Shown here: piece after piece, positions 20,071-30,940 of the stretch
Layout: the number at the start of each line of letters is the position of its first letter
Position numbering within the stretch: position 1 is the first letter of the stretch
Assembly: GCA_943704525.1 (NCBI GenBank)
Contig: CALSCQ010002492.1
Span: 1-30,984, forward strand
Length of the DNA stretch: 30,984 nt
Reading direction: 5' to 3'
Source of the DNA: Pigoraptor vietnamica
Taxonomy: Eukaryota > Opisthokonta > Filasterea
The notes under the pieces: model-generated
What the model was told of the DNA's origin: nothing
What the model saw: only the letters and a program-made list of their open reading frames with translations
The model's database searches: none
Translations under genes and position numbers: made by a program

Positions 20071-23000
20071 TCAAAACTCCATCGCTGTTCGCCCATCGTC
20101 CGCGGGTGGCGGGCCATCCGGGGCTGCAGGCGCCTTGTCGCGCAGGGGGAAAAAGAAGGTCCGCGAGGCCACGACGACGCACAGCTCGGCCGCCTCCACC
20201 CGCAGCACAAGGTCGGCAGAGTGCGGGCCGCTGCACACCATACACCCAGTTAAACCGTGCGGCAGCATGGGATCAGTCTACTGTTGCGGCTCCCACCTCA
20301 CGAGTCCCTCGATGCGCCGATGTATGCTGTTGGGCACCATCAGCGGGGCCAGGAGGGACCGGCGCCCGAGCGTGCGCAAAGCCGCACGGCGCACAGTGAG
20401 CGACGGGTCCTGGTATGCGATTTGAACGACGTTGTCCAGACAGTCGTCGGCGACCTTGCGCTTTTCGGCGTCGTCGCCCTCGCTCGCGGCTGTTAGCCAC
20501 TCAGGGTTCGCGGCAACTTCCACGAGAATGTCCATTGCCGCAATGCGCACATCGAGAAACTGGCCGTGCCTGCGAGGGTCTGCGATGAACACTGCGCACA
20601 AGTAACAGGCACCGAATGCCGACCGCACACGACAGAAGACGAGGCACGTACTCCGCAAAATCGGCAAACAGGCCGCGGTCGAGGAGGCAGACGTTGCCAA
20701 AGGCGTTGAGCGCGCGCAGCAGCGCAACCGTCACTGAATTTCGGAAGCTCGGCGAGAGGCGGTCGATGTTGATGCGGCGCACGAGCTCGTCGAGCACAGG
20801 GCGCAGATGGACCCAGTCCTTCAGGCCGCCCCTCTGCACCACCTCGCCGTCCTGCTCCTCCGATTCCGTCGCTGCGGCCGCCGACATCGCCGCCGTCACA
20901 AGTGCGTCGATGAGCGCGCAGACGTATGCGCTGTCGTCAAACTGCACCGCCAGACAATGAGACCAACAGTACAGACGCAACTGCCGCCGCGTCACCTCCA
21001 CCCACCTGGTTGATCGAGTTGTCGTTGGAGGACAGAAGCTCAAGGAGGAGTTTCACGACCTCATCCGGACACCTGTCCTGCGCATCGCGACACAGAGCGA
21101 GCGCGCCCACAAGGCCCTGCGAGTACGACGGCGCCATGTTGGATGCACTCGTCCGGCAAACGGCGCACGCACACGTTGCCGTACCTTCTGCATTTCGTAG
21201 TCCACCAAGCACTCGCGCTCGAACCGGTTCGGCCGCACGAGCCACCCTGTCTCCGGACGTACGCTGGGCTGCTGCGCTGCGGCTGGCGGCGCCTCCGCAT
21301 CGGCGGGAATTGTGCGGTGCTCCGCATCCTCCACGGCATCCATGAACTTCTCGCGAAAGTAGCCGACGAGCGCCTTCCAGCCGAGGGGCTTTCGCGTGCA
21401 CTGCGCGTGCACAAGGATATCAACAATAGCGCACATTTGTCAGAACAGCGCCAGTGGTCAGTAAGAGCGCCAGTGGTCAGCAACAGCGCCAGTGGTCAAA
21501 GAAACGCCAGTGGCACACAGGGCCAGCATGACAGCAGCGCGACACCTTTGCGAGTGCCTTGGCGGCCTCGATGCGCACGCGGTAGTAGCACTTGAAGTCG
21601 TCCACCATGCGCAGCAGCACGGCCACAAGCGTCTCCGTCTTCTCAGAGGACCGCTCGTCCGGGGGGCCCTCTTGCAGCCGGCGAAGTGCCTGCAGTCAGG
21701 GGCACAGCATTAGTGCGTTACGCACTTGCCCACACCGCGCACGCACTCACCCTCTCTTGCACGACGACGTCCCGCTCGAGGAGTGCCTGGAAGAGCCACA
21801 CGTACTCGGGGACGGTGTCAGGGGCACCCGCCACGGGCGTCTCCCGCACCCACTCGAGCTCGTTTGCCGGCACGTGCGGATTGCACAGCCACAGCATGTC
21901 CGGATCAATCGCAAGATAGAGCACGGGGACCTCGCGCCTGCGTGTGCCAACGTCATTAGACGACCCACTTCAGTGGCAACGAGTGAGCTAGAGACAGAAA
22001 TCACACCCACTTGTCCGCAAAGTCCATGTCCAGGTCCACCTCCTGGCCGGTGGCGAGGACGATGCGGCGGCTCTGCTTGCGCTGCGGCTTGCCATACGAC
22101 GGGAGCTCAAACACGAACTCGGCCTTGTCGACGTAGGGTTCATCCTCGCGCTCCGTCCCGTCCGTCTCCCGCCAGCGCACCAGCAGCTTACCCTGGGGGA
22201 AAGGGGGATGCGGGGAGGGGGGTCGTTGGTTTGCTATTTTTATGCACACGGCGCACCACAGGCCAACGGCCACGCACCTTGGCAAACGAATCCTCCTTCT
22301 GCATGATGATGAGCTTGCGCCCGTCCTCGACAAACTTGAAGCGCACCTCCGGCAAAACGGCATTTTCGGTACACCGCTGTTAAGGAGAGACAGACAGCGG
22401 AAACGCGCACAGCCACGACAACCACCAACGCATGTGTGCGGATATCTCCACCTCGGCACCTGCATCCCCACGTCCTTGCTGGTCAGCGATCGGATCTTTC
22501 GCTCAAATTTCTTGACGTCCACATCGCCGCCGTCCACAAACTGCCGCACAACGTTCCTCATCGTCTCCGGGCCGACCGCGCGCGCCACGGCCGCAATGCG
22601 TACGGGACCGCGCAGGCCGTCCCACGCTATCTGCTCGCCGGCGAGGCTGCCGAGTGGCACGGGCGGGTGGAGCACGTTGTGGCAGTGGAGGACACCCAAA
22701 CGGCGGTAAATGTTGTCCACGGTGGTGCGTTTCGCATACTCGTCGATCCACTCGCCCATCTGCGCATACGGCAATCAGTACGCGCGCGCACACGGCCGCA
22801 GAGACAGAGGGAGCCCATGGTCAATGCGCAATCAGCACGCGCGCGCACCGGCCGCAGAGACAGAGGGCAATGCGCGGTTGGAATTGAGTCCCCGATGACA
22901 CCGAGACCAAACAGAAAGACGACCCGGGGGGGGGGCGGGAATGCGCAACAGAGAGGGATGGTGGCGCACCTCGTGTTGCATCTCGTTCGCGCCCAGCAGC

Positions 23001-24121
23001 CGCGGCGATCGCAGCACGGCGTCCGCCACGACCGACGCAATCCCCGCGACCAGCCACTCGTCGTCGTGGGTGGCCGCATACAGCCGGTGGCCAAACCACT
23101 GGCACGCAAGCGCTCGCACTAGCGTGGCGCGCGTCTCCCTTGTCTGGTCGAGGACTCGCCGCGAGTGCAGCAGCTGGAGGGGCACACAGGCGCCGCCCGC
23201 AAACGACGCAAACGGCGCGGGGCACGCGTCCACAAAGACCACGCCGAAAGCGCGGTACGGCAGCATGGGGTTGCCTGCCGCGCCCTGCCGTGTGCGCGCC
23301 GTCTGCCCCGCGGGCGCGGCCTTGATGTCGAGGTAGCGGCAGCACTCGGCAACGGCGCGCGAGACGCTTTCCGTGGCGTGAGCAAGTTCGGCCGCAAGGC
23401 CCAGGGGCGCAAAGAATGTCACGTGCGGCACTTCTGGGTCGCTGATGGCCTCGAAGCGGCCCGCGGCAAAGCCAATGTCGAGCGCGGACGCAGGCACGCG
23501 CACGGCAAAGTGGAAGATGCGGCGGTTGGTGGACGCCACGAGCACCTGCTGCTCGAGGACGCCGCTCGCGACCGCCAGGCACTCCGGCGCCACCGCAATC
23601 TCCATGTCCCACGTGCATCGCGCCGACCGCCGCTCGATGCACGGCATCCACTGCCGCTGCGCGCCGAGGCCGACGTCCGAGAAGGCGTGCGGGGGCCGGT
23701 CTGCGTAGTGCCGCTTGGACGGCAGCGCAAAGTGCACGCCGCCCCCGGGGTCCTCTGCCGCGTACTCGATGCGAAGAACAAGACGCCGCCGCCCGCTCTC
23801 CTCGGCGACGACGGCGTGCGGGGGGACGGAGACGGCCATCTCCTCCGACAGCTCGGAAATGGCGCGCGACGACGTGGACGCGCTCGCAAAGGGGTCTGCC
23901 AGCACATGGTGCGCAGGCACGCCATTCACGCGCACGTCGCGGATGCGCAGGCGGAAGCAGTGGGCGCGGAGAACGCCGGGCGTATCCGCGCACGAGAATG
24001 TCAGCTCGACATGGCCCTTGAGCGCGCGGCGGGCGAGGTTGAGCGCAAGGACAACGCGCTGGTGCTCGAGCACGGGAGCGTCACCTTCGTCGACGTCGAC
24101 GGCGCCGCCCTCGCGCGCCAT
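20071..24121 (-). CDS. TAF2: Transcription initiation factor TFIID subunit 2 (TAF2)
   Basis: Eleven exons on the minus strand: 24121-22970, 22759-22460, 22376-22278, 22192-22011, 21937-21751, 21689-21546, 21400-21185, 21116-21006, 20941-20652, 20569-20297, 20230-20071; 1037 aa. TAF2 is the TFIID subunit that contacts the initiator; it has an M1-aminopeptidase fold without activity. Seen here: N-terminal beta domain (VLEHQRVVLALNLARRALKG), the peptidase-like region (GVHFALPSKR, QWMPCIERRSARCTWDMEI), and QWFGHRLYAATHDDEWLVAG, where the zinc-binding HExxH of true M1 enzymes is replaced by RALAC. The C-terminal HEAT-like part includes VLYLAIDPDMLWL, YYRVRIEAAKALAK, and HGQFLDVRIAAMDILVEVA. Exon 9/10 joining (GA/GTACGT to 20569) was chosen because it rebuilds the family's DVRIAA helix in frame. 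The last exon (HSADLVLRVEAAELCV) matches the TAF2 C-terminal pattern. Shares a divergent promoter with the CLC gene. Confidence 0.95.
21440..21516. repeat. About 19-bp minisatellite in a TAF2 intron
   Basis: Four copies of (G)CGCCAGTGG[TCA/CAC] spaced about 19 bp inside the intron 21401-21545. It accounts for most of the extra length of this intron compared with its 61-85-nt neighbours. Confidence 0.85.
22771..22867. repeat. Diverged tandem duplication in TAF2 intron 1
   Basis: GCAATCAG[TC]ACGCGCGCGCA followed by CGGCCGCAGAGACAGAGGG occurs at 22771-22811 and again at 22829-22867, inside the 210-nt intron 22760-22969. The same intron has a run of 10 G at 22926-22935. Confidence 0.85.
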
Positions 24122-24500
24122 TCGCGTGGGGTGTGTGGGGGCGAAGGCGAGGGCGCGCGACGCAGCGCACACTCGCAAACAGGGCGTTCGTTTCGCGCTT
24201 TCGCAGTGGCCATTCACGGTAACGCGCACACAGCTGTGCTGTCGGCGGCACGTGACAGATGACGAGCACAAGGTCTGGGATGCGGTGGATGTTACGATGC
24301 CGCGTATGGTGGGTGTTACATTTTCCTTGTGAACTCAACTGCTGTGCCGTGCACCGCCTCTTCAGTGGATATTCAAGCCCTTGGAATAGCACTCCTTTGC
24401 GTGTCGGAGAGCTGTGTGCTCTTCCCGTAACAGCAGCGTTGGGGCCGCGTACTTGCTTTGGGGCTTGCGAGTGCGTGCGTGCGTGCGTGCACTTGCGGCC
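24122..24500. promoter_or_regulatory. Divergent promoter region TAF2 / CLC exchanger
   Basis: 379 bp, no coding exon seen. Contains a less GC-rich centre (about 24295-24400). The frame of TAF2 is open upstream of its chosen ATG, so its N-terminus could extend a few dozen codons, but the family resemblance begins after the chosen Met. A GTGCGTGC tract precedes the CLC start. Confidence 0.35.
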
Positions 24501-27500
24501 ATGGCGAGTGCAGGGGGTCGTGCTCCCGAGGAGGCTCGCCGCCTGCTTGACTCCCCCGGCGACACCGACAGCACCGCGGGCGACGCGGACGGGCCTTCGG
24601 CGGAGGATGAGCGGCGGCCGGCGGGGTTTCAGGCGGCCCTCAACGCCCCGCAGCGGACGCCGCGCGAGCACAGAGCACGGCTGCCGGGGAGGGTGCGTGC
24701 GTTCGCTAGCATGCGTGCACGGTCAACTCTTGTGGTTGTGGGCTGGGAAGGGTGCGATCGCGCGTGTGGCAGTAATTTCACGGCGCTTCTCTCGCAGATC
24801 AAGCGCAATTTCCAGGCTTTGGCTGCGATGGGTGCGTTTGTGCGCTGCATGTGCTCTCCTGCGCCTCTCCATGTCGGCGTGTGTTTCTGACGAACTGCTT
24901 CCGCACAGCCGCGGGCAACAATGAGCGCACGGGAAGTCCCACTTCGCACCTCGGGTTTCTCCGCCGCCGCACGTCGCACGTGCCGCTGCGCAACGAGCCC
25001 GACGACGACCTGGACAGCGTGGACCCCGGCGTGCCGCCCGTCTACGAGGACTACACAACCATTGGTGCGTGTGGTCGTCCGTTGCGCGTGTTCGGCAGTG
25101 TGGGAGGCAGAGAGGCAGAGACGTGCACACAGAAGTTTTGCATGAAGTTCACTCTGTACGACGCAGATTGGGTGCGCGACAACACACGCGACCGCGTGCG
25201 CCTTGCGAAACTGCGGGCACAGAAGGTGGGCGCTGTCTGCTGTGTGTCTGCTCTGCGGTGTCTGCTCTGCGGTGCGCGTGGGATCCTGCACTGTGCGTGC
25301 TTGAGACTTGCCGCCAACATGGGACCCTGCACTGTGCGTGCTTGAGACCTGCCGCCAACACGGGATGCGCAGGGGAGCTTTAAGGGCTGGGTGCTGCGCA
25401 TCATCGACCCGTGGGAAGGGTGGCTCGTCGCCTTCGGGATAGGTGCGGTGCTTTGCCTTGAGCGTTGTTTGTTGACGTCATCCCGTCTGCTCCCTCCACA
25501 CTTCAGGGCTTTCTTGCGGCCGAGTGCCGATTTTGGTGCCACACACACACACTCTGCCACTTCGTGTTGGGGTCGCTTAGCTTGTCCCAGGGACTGGTCA
25601 CTTCCATTCCTCTGAACGCTGTGCCCTGGAATTGCAGGCGTGTCGCTCGCACTGGTTGCGGCCGGCATCGACATCAGCACCGAGTGGCTCAGCGACCTGA
25701 AGGAGGGCTACTGCCCCGAGGCCTTCTGGCTCAACAAGAAATTCTGCTGCTGGACGTCCTCCACCTACGAGGGTGAGTGTGCGACGCGCACGAGGCGATC
25801 TGTAAATCGCGACGTGTGTGGTGCGGGTGCTGACGTGCGATTGGGCGTAGATGGCGAATGTGACCTGTGGGTCACGTGGGCCGAGTCTGCGGGTTCGACG
25901 GGCTCCAAGTCGCTCTTCCTCCTCAACTACTTTTTCTACGTGCTGTTTGCGGTGCGTTTGTCGCATTGCGATCCTGCGTCGGCGTTGTGTTTGGGTGATG
26001 TCCTTCGAGTCCATGCCGCGTGTGTCTTATGCGGTGGTGTGCGGGTGCTGTCGCGGCGCAGGTGCTCTTCGCGTGCCTGAGCGCCGTGCTGGTCACGTGC
26101 CTCGCGCCCTACGCCGCGGGCAGTGGCATTCCCCAGGTCAAGACCATCATGGGCGGGTTCGTCATCCGGGGGTTTCTCGGCTCGTGGACGCTCCTCGTCA
26201 AGTCGGTGGCGCTGGTGCGTGCCGTGGTGTGCCGCGTCTCCTCGTGGTGGCTGTAGTGCGTGCCGTGTGCCGCAAGCGTGCGATGTGTGTTGAGGTTGTG
26301 CGATCCCGCGCGCAGGTACTCTCTGTGGCCTCTGGCATGAGCCTCGGCAAGGAAGGCCCCTTTGTGCACATCTCGTGCTGCTTCGGCAACATCTTTGCGC
26401 GGCTGTTCGACAAGTACAAAAAGAACGAAGGTGAGGACGGACCCGCAAGCCCGCGACTCCCGTGAGGGGCATTGCGATTGCGTCGTGCTCAGCCTTCCTC
26501 GGCTCTGTGCAGCAAAAAAGCGCGAGCTGTTCTCAGCGGCGACAGCGGCCGGCATCGCGGTGGCCTTCGGAGCGCCCGTCGGTGGAATTCTATTTAGTCT
26601 CGAGGTGCGTGGGCGTTTGGCTGGCTACAGAAATGGGATCGCTTCTCACAGTCGCCGTGCAGGAAGTGAGCTATTACTTTCCATACAAGACAATGTGGCG
26701 CGCGTTCTTCTGTGCGCTCACGGCCATTGCGACGCTGACGGTGGGTATCACTTGGAATGTGTGCCTGGCGCTCTCCTTTTCGCCTGTTGGTCCCTGCTCG
26801 CGTGTGGTTTTGGTCCGTCCTTGAACTTGTTTGACGCACGCGCGACAGTACTTGAACCCGCTGCGCTCCGGGCGCCTCGTGCTGTTTTACGTGTCGTACG
26901 ACCATCCGTGGCATGCGTTCGAGACGATTCCCGCCGTCTTCATTGGCGCCCTCGGCGTGAGTGATGTGCATTGTGTGCGTTTATGTGCATTATGTGCGTT
27001 ATGTGCGTTATGGCTGCGACTGACGTGTGGCTGCAGAAGTGGATCCGATGCGCAGAGCCCTGTTCCACCGAAGCGCATCTCCCTGATTCCCCTCCCCCTC
27101 AATACCTCCACAGGGGCTGTACGGCGCGCTCTTCATCCGTCTGGCGATCCGCTGGGCGGCGTACCGCAAGGCGTCGTTCATCGGGCGATTCCCCGTGGGC
27201 GAGGTGATGGCCGTCGCGCTCGTGACGGCCATCGCCAACTACTCGAACGTCTACCAGAAGGGCATGTCCGTCGAGCTCATCCGGACGCTCTTCTCCGAGT
27301 GCCTCCCAGGCGACCAGTCGGACATATGGTGCGTGATATCGCGTGTGGTGTTGCTCGTGCAAAAGGACTATGGTGCGTGGTGGCGTGTGTTTTCTGGGGA
27401 CGCAATCGACATGCGGTACGTGACACACATCGCATGTGCCGTGGATGCACTGCGCTGATTCACTCACTCGCAGCACCCACCGCTCGTCGCGCGTCGTCAT

Positions 27501-29084
27501 CCTCCTTTTGCTGGCGTGCGGCTTCAAGATGATCATCACCATATTCACCTTCGGCATCAAGGTGGGTGTGCCACTCGCGCATCCCATCGCTTCCCCCCCC
27601 CCCCCCCCCCTTCTTTCTTTGACTGACGCGTTCCACACAACGCCTTCCCGCGCAGGTGCCTGCGGGCATCTTCATTCCCGCGATGGCCATCGGGGCGTGC
27701 CTGGGCCGCGTCGTCGGAATCGGCATGCACGCGCTTGTCACGTGAGTTGAGCTGCATGAGGCTTGGCTATCGTTGCGCGTCTTGTTCTGATCGCGTTCGT
27801 CGTGCAGGTCGCATCCCTCGTGGCCCGTGTTCCACGACGCCTGTCCGGACCCAACGACGTGCATTACGCCCGGCCTTTATGCGATGATGGGCGCCGCGTC
27901 GGTGCTTGCCGGCATCACCCGCATGACCGGTCTGTTCGCCGCTCGCCGATTCGTTTCTCTTGCTATTTTGTTGCGTGAAAATGCGAAGTATCCCTTTACT
28001 GTTTTCGCTGTGACAAGTTGTGCGTGTGCTGCATGATCCCGATTTCTCATTCCGCACTGGTGTTCCTCTGATGCTGCGCTTGAGTGTGCGCCCGTGCGTC
28101 TTCATCCGCGCCTTACGCTCCCTCCTCCCTCTGTCGCAGTGTCGCTTGCGGTGATCATGTTTGAGGTCACGGGTGGGCTCAACTACATCCTCCCCATCAT
28201 GATTGCCGTCATGACCTCCAAGTGGGTCGGGGACGCCTTCGGCCACGCCAATCTGTATCCGCCCTGGCTCCCTTGTGCTGCGCTGGTGCCTTTATTTTGT
28301 TGCCCAACTCGTGGAGAGTGTGGGTGTGTTTCCGTTGCTGCCCCATTGCCGCGCTGGTGAACTCGAGAATTGGCTGGCGTCTTTCCCTTAATTGTCGCGC
28401 GGCACAGGGACGACCGGTTCATCCAGCTGAACGACCTGCCCTTCCTCGACAACAAGGAGGAGTTTGTGCACGCAACCACCGTCGCAAACGTCATGGACTC
28501 GATGGGCGACCGCCCGCTGTTTGTGCTGCACGGCCTCAGCCACACTGTTCAGAGCCTCGGTGGGTGTCACTATGGCCGACCAGTGTGCCAGAAGCCGCGT
28601 CTCATTCGGCCAACTCCCCCGTATTCGCAGAGCACACGCTCGCTACGTTGCCCTACAAGGGGTTTCCCGTCGTTGACAGTGCGAATGCCATGCTCGTGCT
28701 CGGCTATGTCAGTCGCAATGAGCTGCGCGTGTCGCTTGAGAAGGCGCGGCGCACCGACGGCGTCACGGACACGACCGAGTGCCACTTTGGGCCGCACATT
28801 CCGTCGCTCAGCACGTCCGAGGCCGTCCACATTAACATGAAGCACTGCCTCGACGTGGTGAGTGTTTTGCTCTGGCTGTGCGTTGCTGCCGTGATGCGTT
28901 GCTTACTTTCTGAGCGCCGCAGGGCTGCGTGCGAGTGACGGAGGACAGCCCCATGGAGTTTGTGCTTGAGCTGTTCCGCGCTGTCGGTCTCCGCTACGTG
29001 CTGGTGACGCGGCACGGGCGACTGTCGGGCATCCTCACGAAGAAGGACGTGCTCCACTTTGTCCAGGGCCAGGAGCGCCACTGA
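24501..29084 (+). CDS. CLCN: Endosomal CLC-type 2Cl-/H+ exchanger (CLC-3/4/5 subfamily)
   Basis: Twenty exons: 24501-24692, 24798-24831, 24909-25064, 25167-25225, 25373-25442, 25638-25772, 25851-25951, 26062-26214, 26316-26430, 26513-26604, 26663-26740, 26849-26956, 27114-27328, 27474-27561, 27656-27741, 27808-27929, 28140-28254, 28408-28559, 28631-28857, 28923-29084; 819 aa. It exchanges chloride for protons and supports endosome/lysosome acidification. Filter motifs: GSGIP (269-273, Ser as in chloride-selective members), GKEGPFVH with gating Glu313, FSLEEVSYYFP with proton Glu370, [14 protein letters not shown], and CITPGLYAM with Tyr585. The 57-residue spacing of the two glutamates equals that in ClC-4/ClC-5, so this is an exchanger rather than a channel. 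Two C-terminal CBS domains (about 650-819; [38 protein letters not shown]). The cytosolic N-terminus has EEARRLL, an acidic dileucine sorting signal. The exon 17/18 join (CT/GTATCC) is the least certain. Confidence 0.97.
25281..25362 (+). repeat. 41-bp tandem duplication in CLC intron 4
   Basis: Units 25281-25321 and 25322-25362 (GGATCCTGCACTGTGCGTGC... and its copy) differ at only a few positions. Just upstream (about 25238-25273) TGTCTGCTCTGCGG is also repeated. Intron is 25226-25372. Confidence 0.9.
27593..27610 (+). repeat. C18 homopolymer in CLC intron 14
   Basis: Eighteen consecutive C residues form the start of a long pyrimidine tract within intron 27562-27655. Length may be affected by sequencing slippage. 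Confidence 0.8.
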
Positions 29085-29294
29085 GGCACCAGTGAGGGCT
29101 TGATTGCGTGACGTCACGGGACCGTGATACAACGCCCAGCCAATCAGCGCGGCGGAATTTTTCTAATGGGCCAGCACTCGCAGGACAGTGCACACACCGC
29201 ACACGATTCACAGCATAAAAGAGAGAGAGAGAGAGAGGGTGCAAGTGACAGGACAAGAGAAGTCTCAGCACCGTGTACGCGAAGAAAGTGAAAA
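29085..29294 (+). promoter_or_regulatory. Promoter region of acireductone dioxygenase with CRE, CCAAT and TATA-like motifs
   Basis: This 210-bp gap holds the CLC 3' UTR and the ADI1 promoter. It contains the 10-bp palindrome GTGACGTCAC (29108-29117, core CRE/ATF site), a textbook CCAAT box AGCCAATCAG (29138-29147), ATAAAAG (29215-29221) at a TATA-like position, and a (GA)8 tract at 29221-29237 that probably lies in the 5' UTR. Confidence 0.5.
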
Positions 29295-30390
29295 ATGGTC
29301 GAGGCGTGGTTTATGGACGACGACACGAGCAGCGACCAGCGCCTGCCCCACCGACAGACGCCGAATGCGCCGGTGCGTGACACTGCTGGCGCCTGTCTTG
29401 TGCGAGTGCTGAGTGCGCCGAGTGCGCCGAGTGCGCTTGTTCGCAGGTGTCTCTCGACTACCTTGCCTCGTTCGGTGTCAAGTACTACTGCATTGACGGC
29501 GACACGGAGGAAGGCAAGGCGGCCCTCGAGCGCGTCGCACGTGACCTCGCCATCAAGAACAGGGACCAGGTGCGTTGGGCAGTCTCTCTCGGAGAGTGGG
29601 CATTGCGCTGCGACTGCGCTGCCACTGCCGCAAAAGAGCGCATGAGGTGCATCTCTAAGCGCACACTTCAGTCTGTACTGCGTGGCTGTGCGAGTGGCGG
29701 CTCGGTAGTTTTGCTGTAGTCGTCCCGTGCGCGCCCGAGTGTTGTCCTTCGTCGCTCACTGTCACACTGTTTTCTTCTGCGCCAGGTGCACATCACGGAG
29801 GCCATGCCCAACTACGCAGACAGGATCAAGGTCTTCTTCCAGGAGTGGGTCGCTGCCGCCTGTCCATCTGTCACTCTCGCCTTGTCTCTATTCCGCCCTC
29901 ATGCTCCCACTGGTCAACTCATTTGCGCACTATGAGAGCTTCGTCTCAATTCCGCCATCACCTCGCCTTGCTCTCATATGCGCACTGTGGGAGCGCTTGT
30001 CTCAATTGCGTGGTCGCAGGCACCTGCACGAGGACGACGAGGTGCGCCACTTCGTTGCTGGCTCGGGCTACTTTGACGTGCGGGACCCTCAGGACCGCTG
30101 GATTCGCATCCACGCCGCCAGGACCGACCTGCTCGTGCTGGTGGGTGGCGCTGCCATCGCCTATTCGCTTGGCCCACCATCACAGGCACACACTCACACC
30201 ATGCCATGTTACTCCCCAGCCCGCCGGCATCTACCACCGCTTCACGCTCGACACCTCGAACTCGGCGACCGTGACGCGGTTGTTTGCCGACGTGCCAAAG
30301 TGGACGCCGATCAACCGGCCGGCCGACGACAATGCCGCGCGCGTGGCGTACGTTTCCTCCGTGGGGCGCGCAAAGGGTGGCAGTGCGTGA
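29295..30390 (+). CDS. ADI1: Acireductone dioxygenase (methionine salvage)
   Basis: Five exons: 29295-29372, 29447-29569, 29786-29844, 30020-30140, 30220-30390; 183 aa. This cupin enzyme oxidises acireductone in the methionine salvage pathway, giving the keto-acid precursor of methionine with Fe2+, or an off-pathway product with Ni2+. Metal ligands are all visible: HLHEDDE supplies His88, His90 and Glu94, and AGIYHRF supplies His133, the same residue numbers as in the mammalian enzyme. The start ([10 protein letters not shown]) and the end ([19 protein letters not shown]) are also typical. The third junction (GA/GTGGGT to G at 30020) is confirmed by rebuilding FFQEHLHEDDE. The 29373-29446 intron has GAGTGCGCC repeated three times, and intron 29845-30019 contains a diverged internal duplication. 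Runs in the same direction as the CLC gene, 210 bp downstream of it, but with its own promoter signals. Confidence 0.98.
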
Positions 30391-30609
30391 CGCGCGACGG
30401 CGTGATGAAGCATGTGCTGTAAAGAGCGTTTACGACACACTGGGCGGCACCCAGCAGTTGGAACATGCGCGCGGGGCAGCAATTGCAGCAGATTTCACGC
30501 GAGGGCGCGGCAGCGTCAGCGCACAGCGAACAACGAGGCGGAGGCGCGAGGAAGCGGCAGGGACCATAACGACCATAGGGACGCAGGGCGCCCCGCAGCC
30601 ACGGCGGCG
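30391..30609. other. Convergent 3' spacer (219 bp)
   Basis: Between the ADI1 stop and the Rab14 stop. No further gene or clear polyadenylation hexamer seen. Confidence 0.6.
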
Positions 30610-30856
30610 CTAGCAGGCGCAGCCCTTGTCGCCGGCAGCGGCCTTGTCCGTGAGCGAGATGTTGCTTGGGGCGGGCTTCTGCTGCACGCCAGACTCGGCG
30701 GCGTTGAGATCGAGGCTGTCGGGGCAAAAGAGGGGATGAGTGAGGAGGCGCCCATCGTTTGTTCGTCGCAGGCGCACGACAGCGCACCTTCCGTCCTGGA
30801 TGTTCTGGTAAATCTTCTTGGCCGTCTCAAGGAAAGCCTCCTCGACATTCTCGCCA
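30610..30856 (-). CDS. RAB14: Rab14 small GTPase, C-terminal two exons (partial)
   Basis: Only the last two coding exons are in the window: 30856-30788 and 30715-30610 (intron 30716-30787). They encode the end of helix alpha-5 and the hypervariable tail: [20 protein letters not shown], then [17 protein letters not shown], ending [16 protein letters not shown] is the Rab14 signature; CAC is a CxC geranylgeranylation motif. Rab14 works in endosome-TGN and phagosome traffic. The acceptor at 30857 leaves a codon split 2+1 that would complete the Thr of the conserved KTGENVE motif, so the missing upstream exon must end in phase 2. The switch and GTP-binding motifs lie beyond the right edge. The preceding partial intron carries a long CA repeat. 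Confidence 0.94.
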
Positions 30857-30885
30857 CTGCGCACAAGGCGTGAGATGGTGCGCCG

Positions 30886-30887
<2 letters not shown>

Positions 30888-30937
<50 letters not shown>
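30888..30937. repeat. (AC)25 microsatellite in a Rab14 intron
   Basis: An uninterrupted 50-bp AC/GT dinucleotide tract lies 31 bp from the acceptor of the penultimate Rab14 exon, so on the sense strand it reads as poly-GT just upstream of the branch and acceptor region. Confidence 0.95.

Positions 30938-30940
<3 letters not shown>

Noticed and set aside
20278-20297. Apparent TAF2 stop codon (TAG) at 20278
   Set aside because: It lies in an intron: a donor at 20296 joined in frame to 20230 continues into a TAF2-like C-terminal segment.
21440-21516. Short spaced repeats resembling a CRISPR array
   Set aside because: About 19-bp direct tandem units without unique spacers, inside a spliceosomal intron of a eukaryotic gene.
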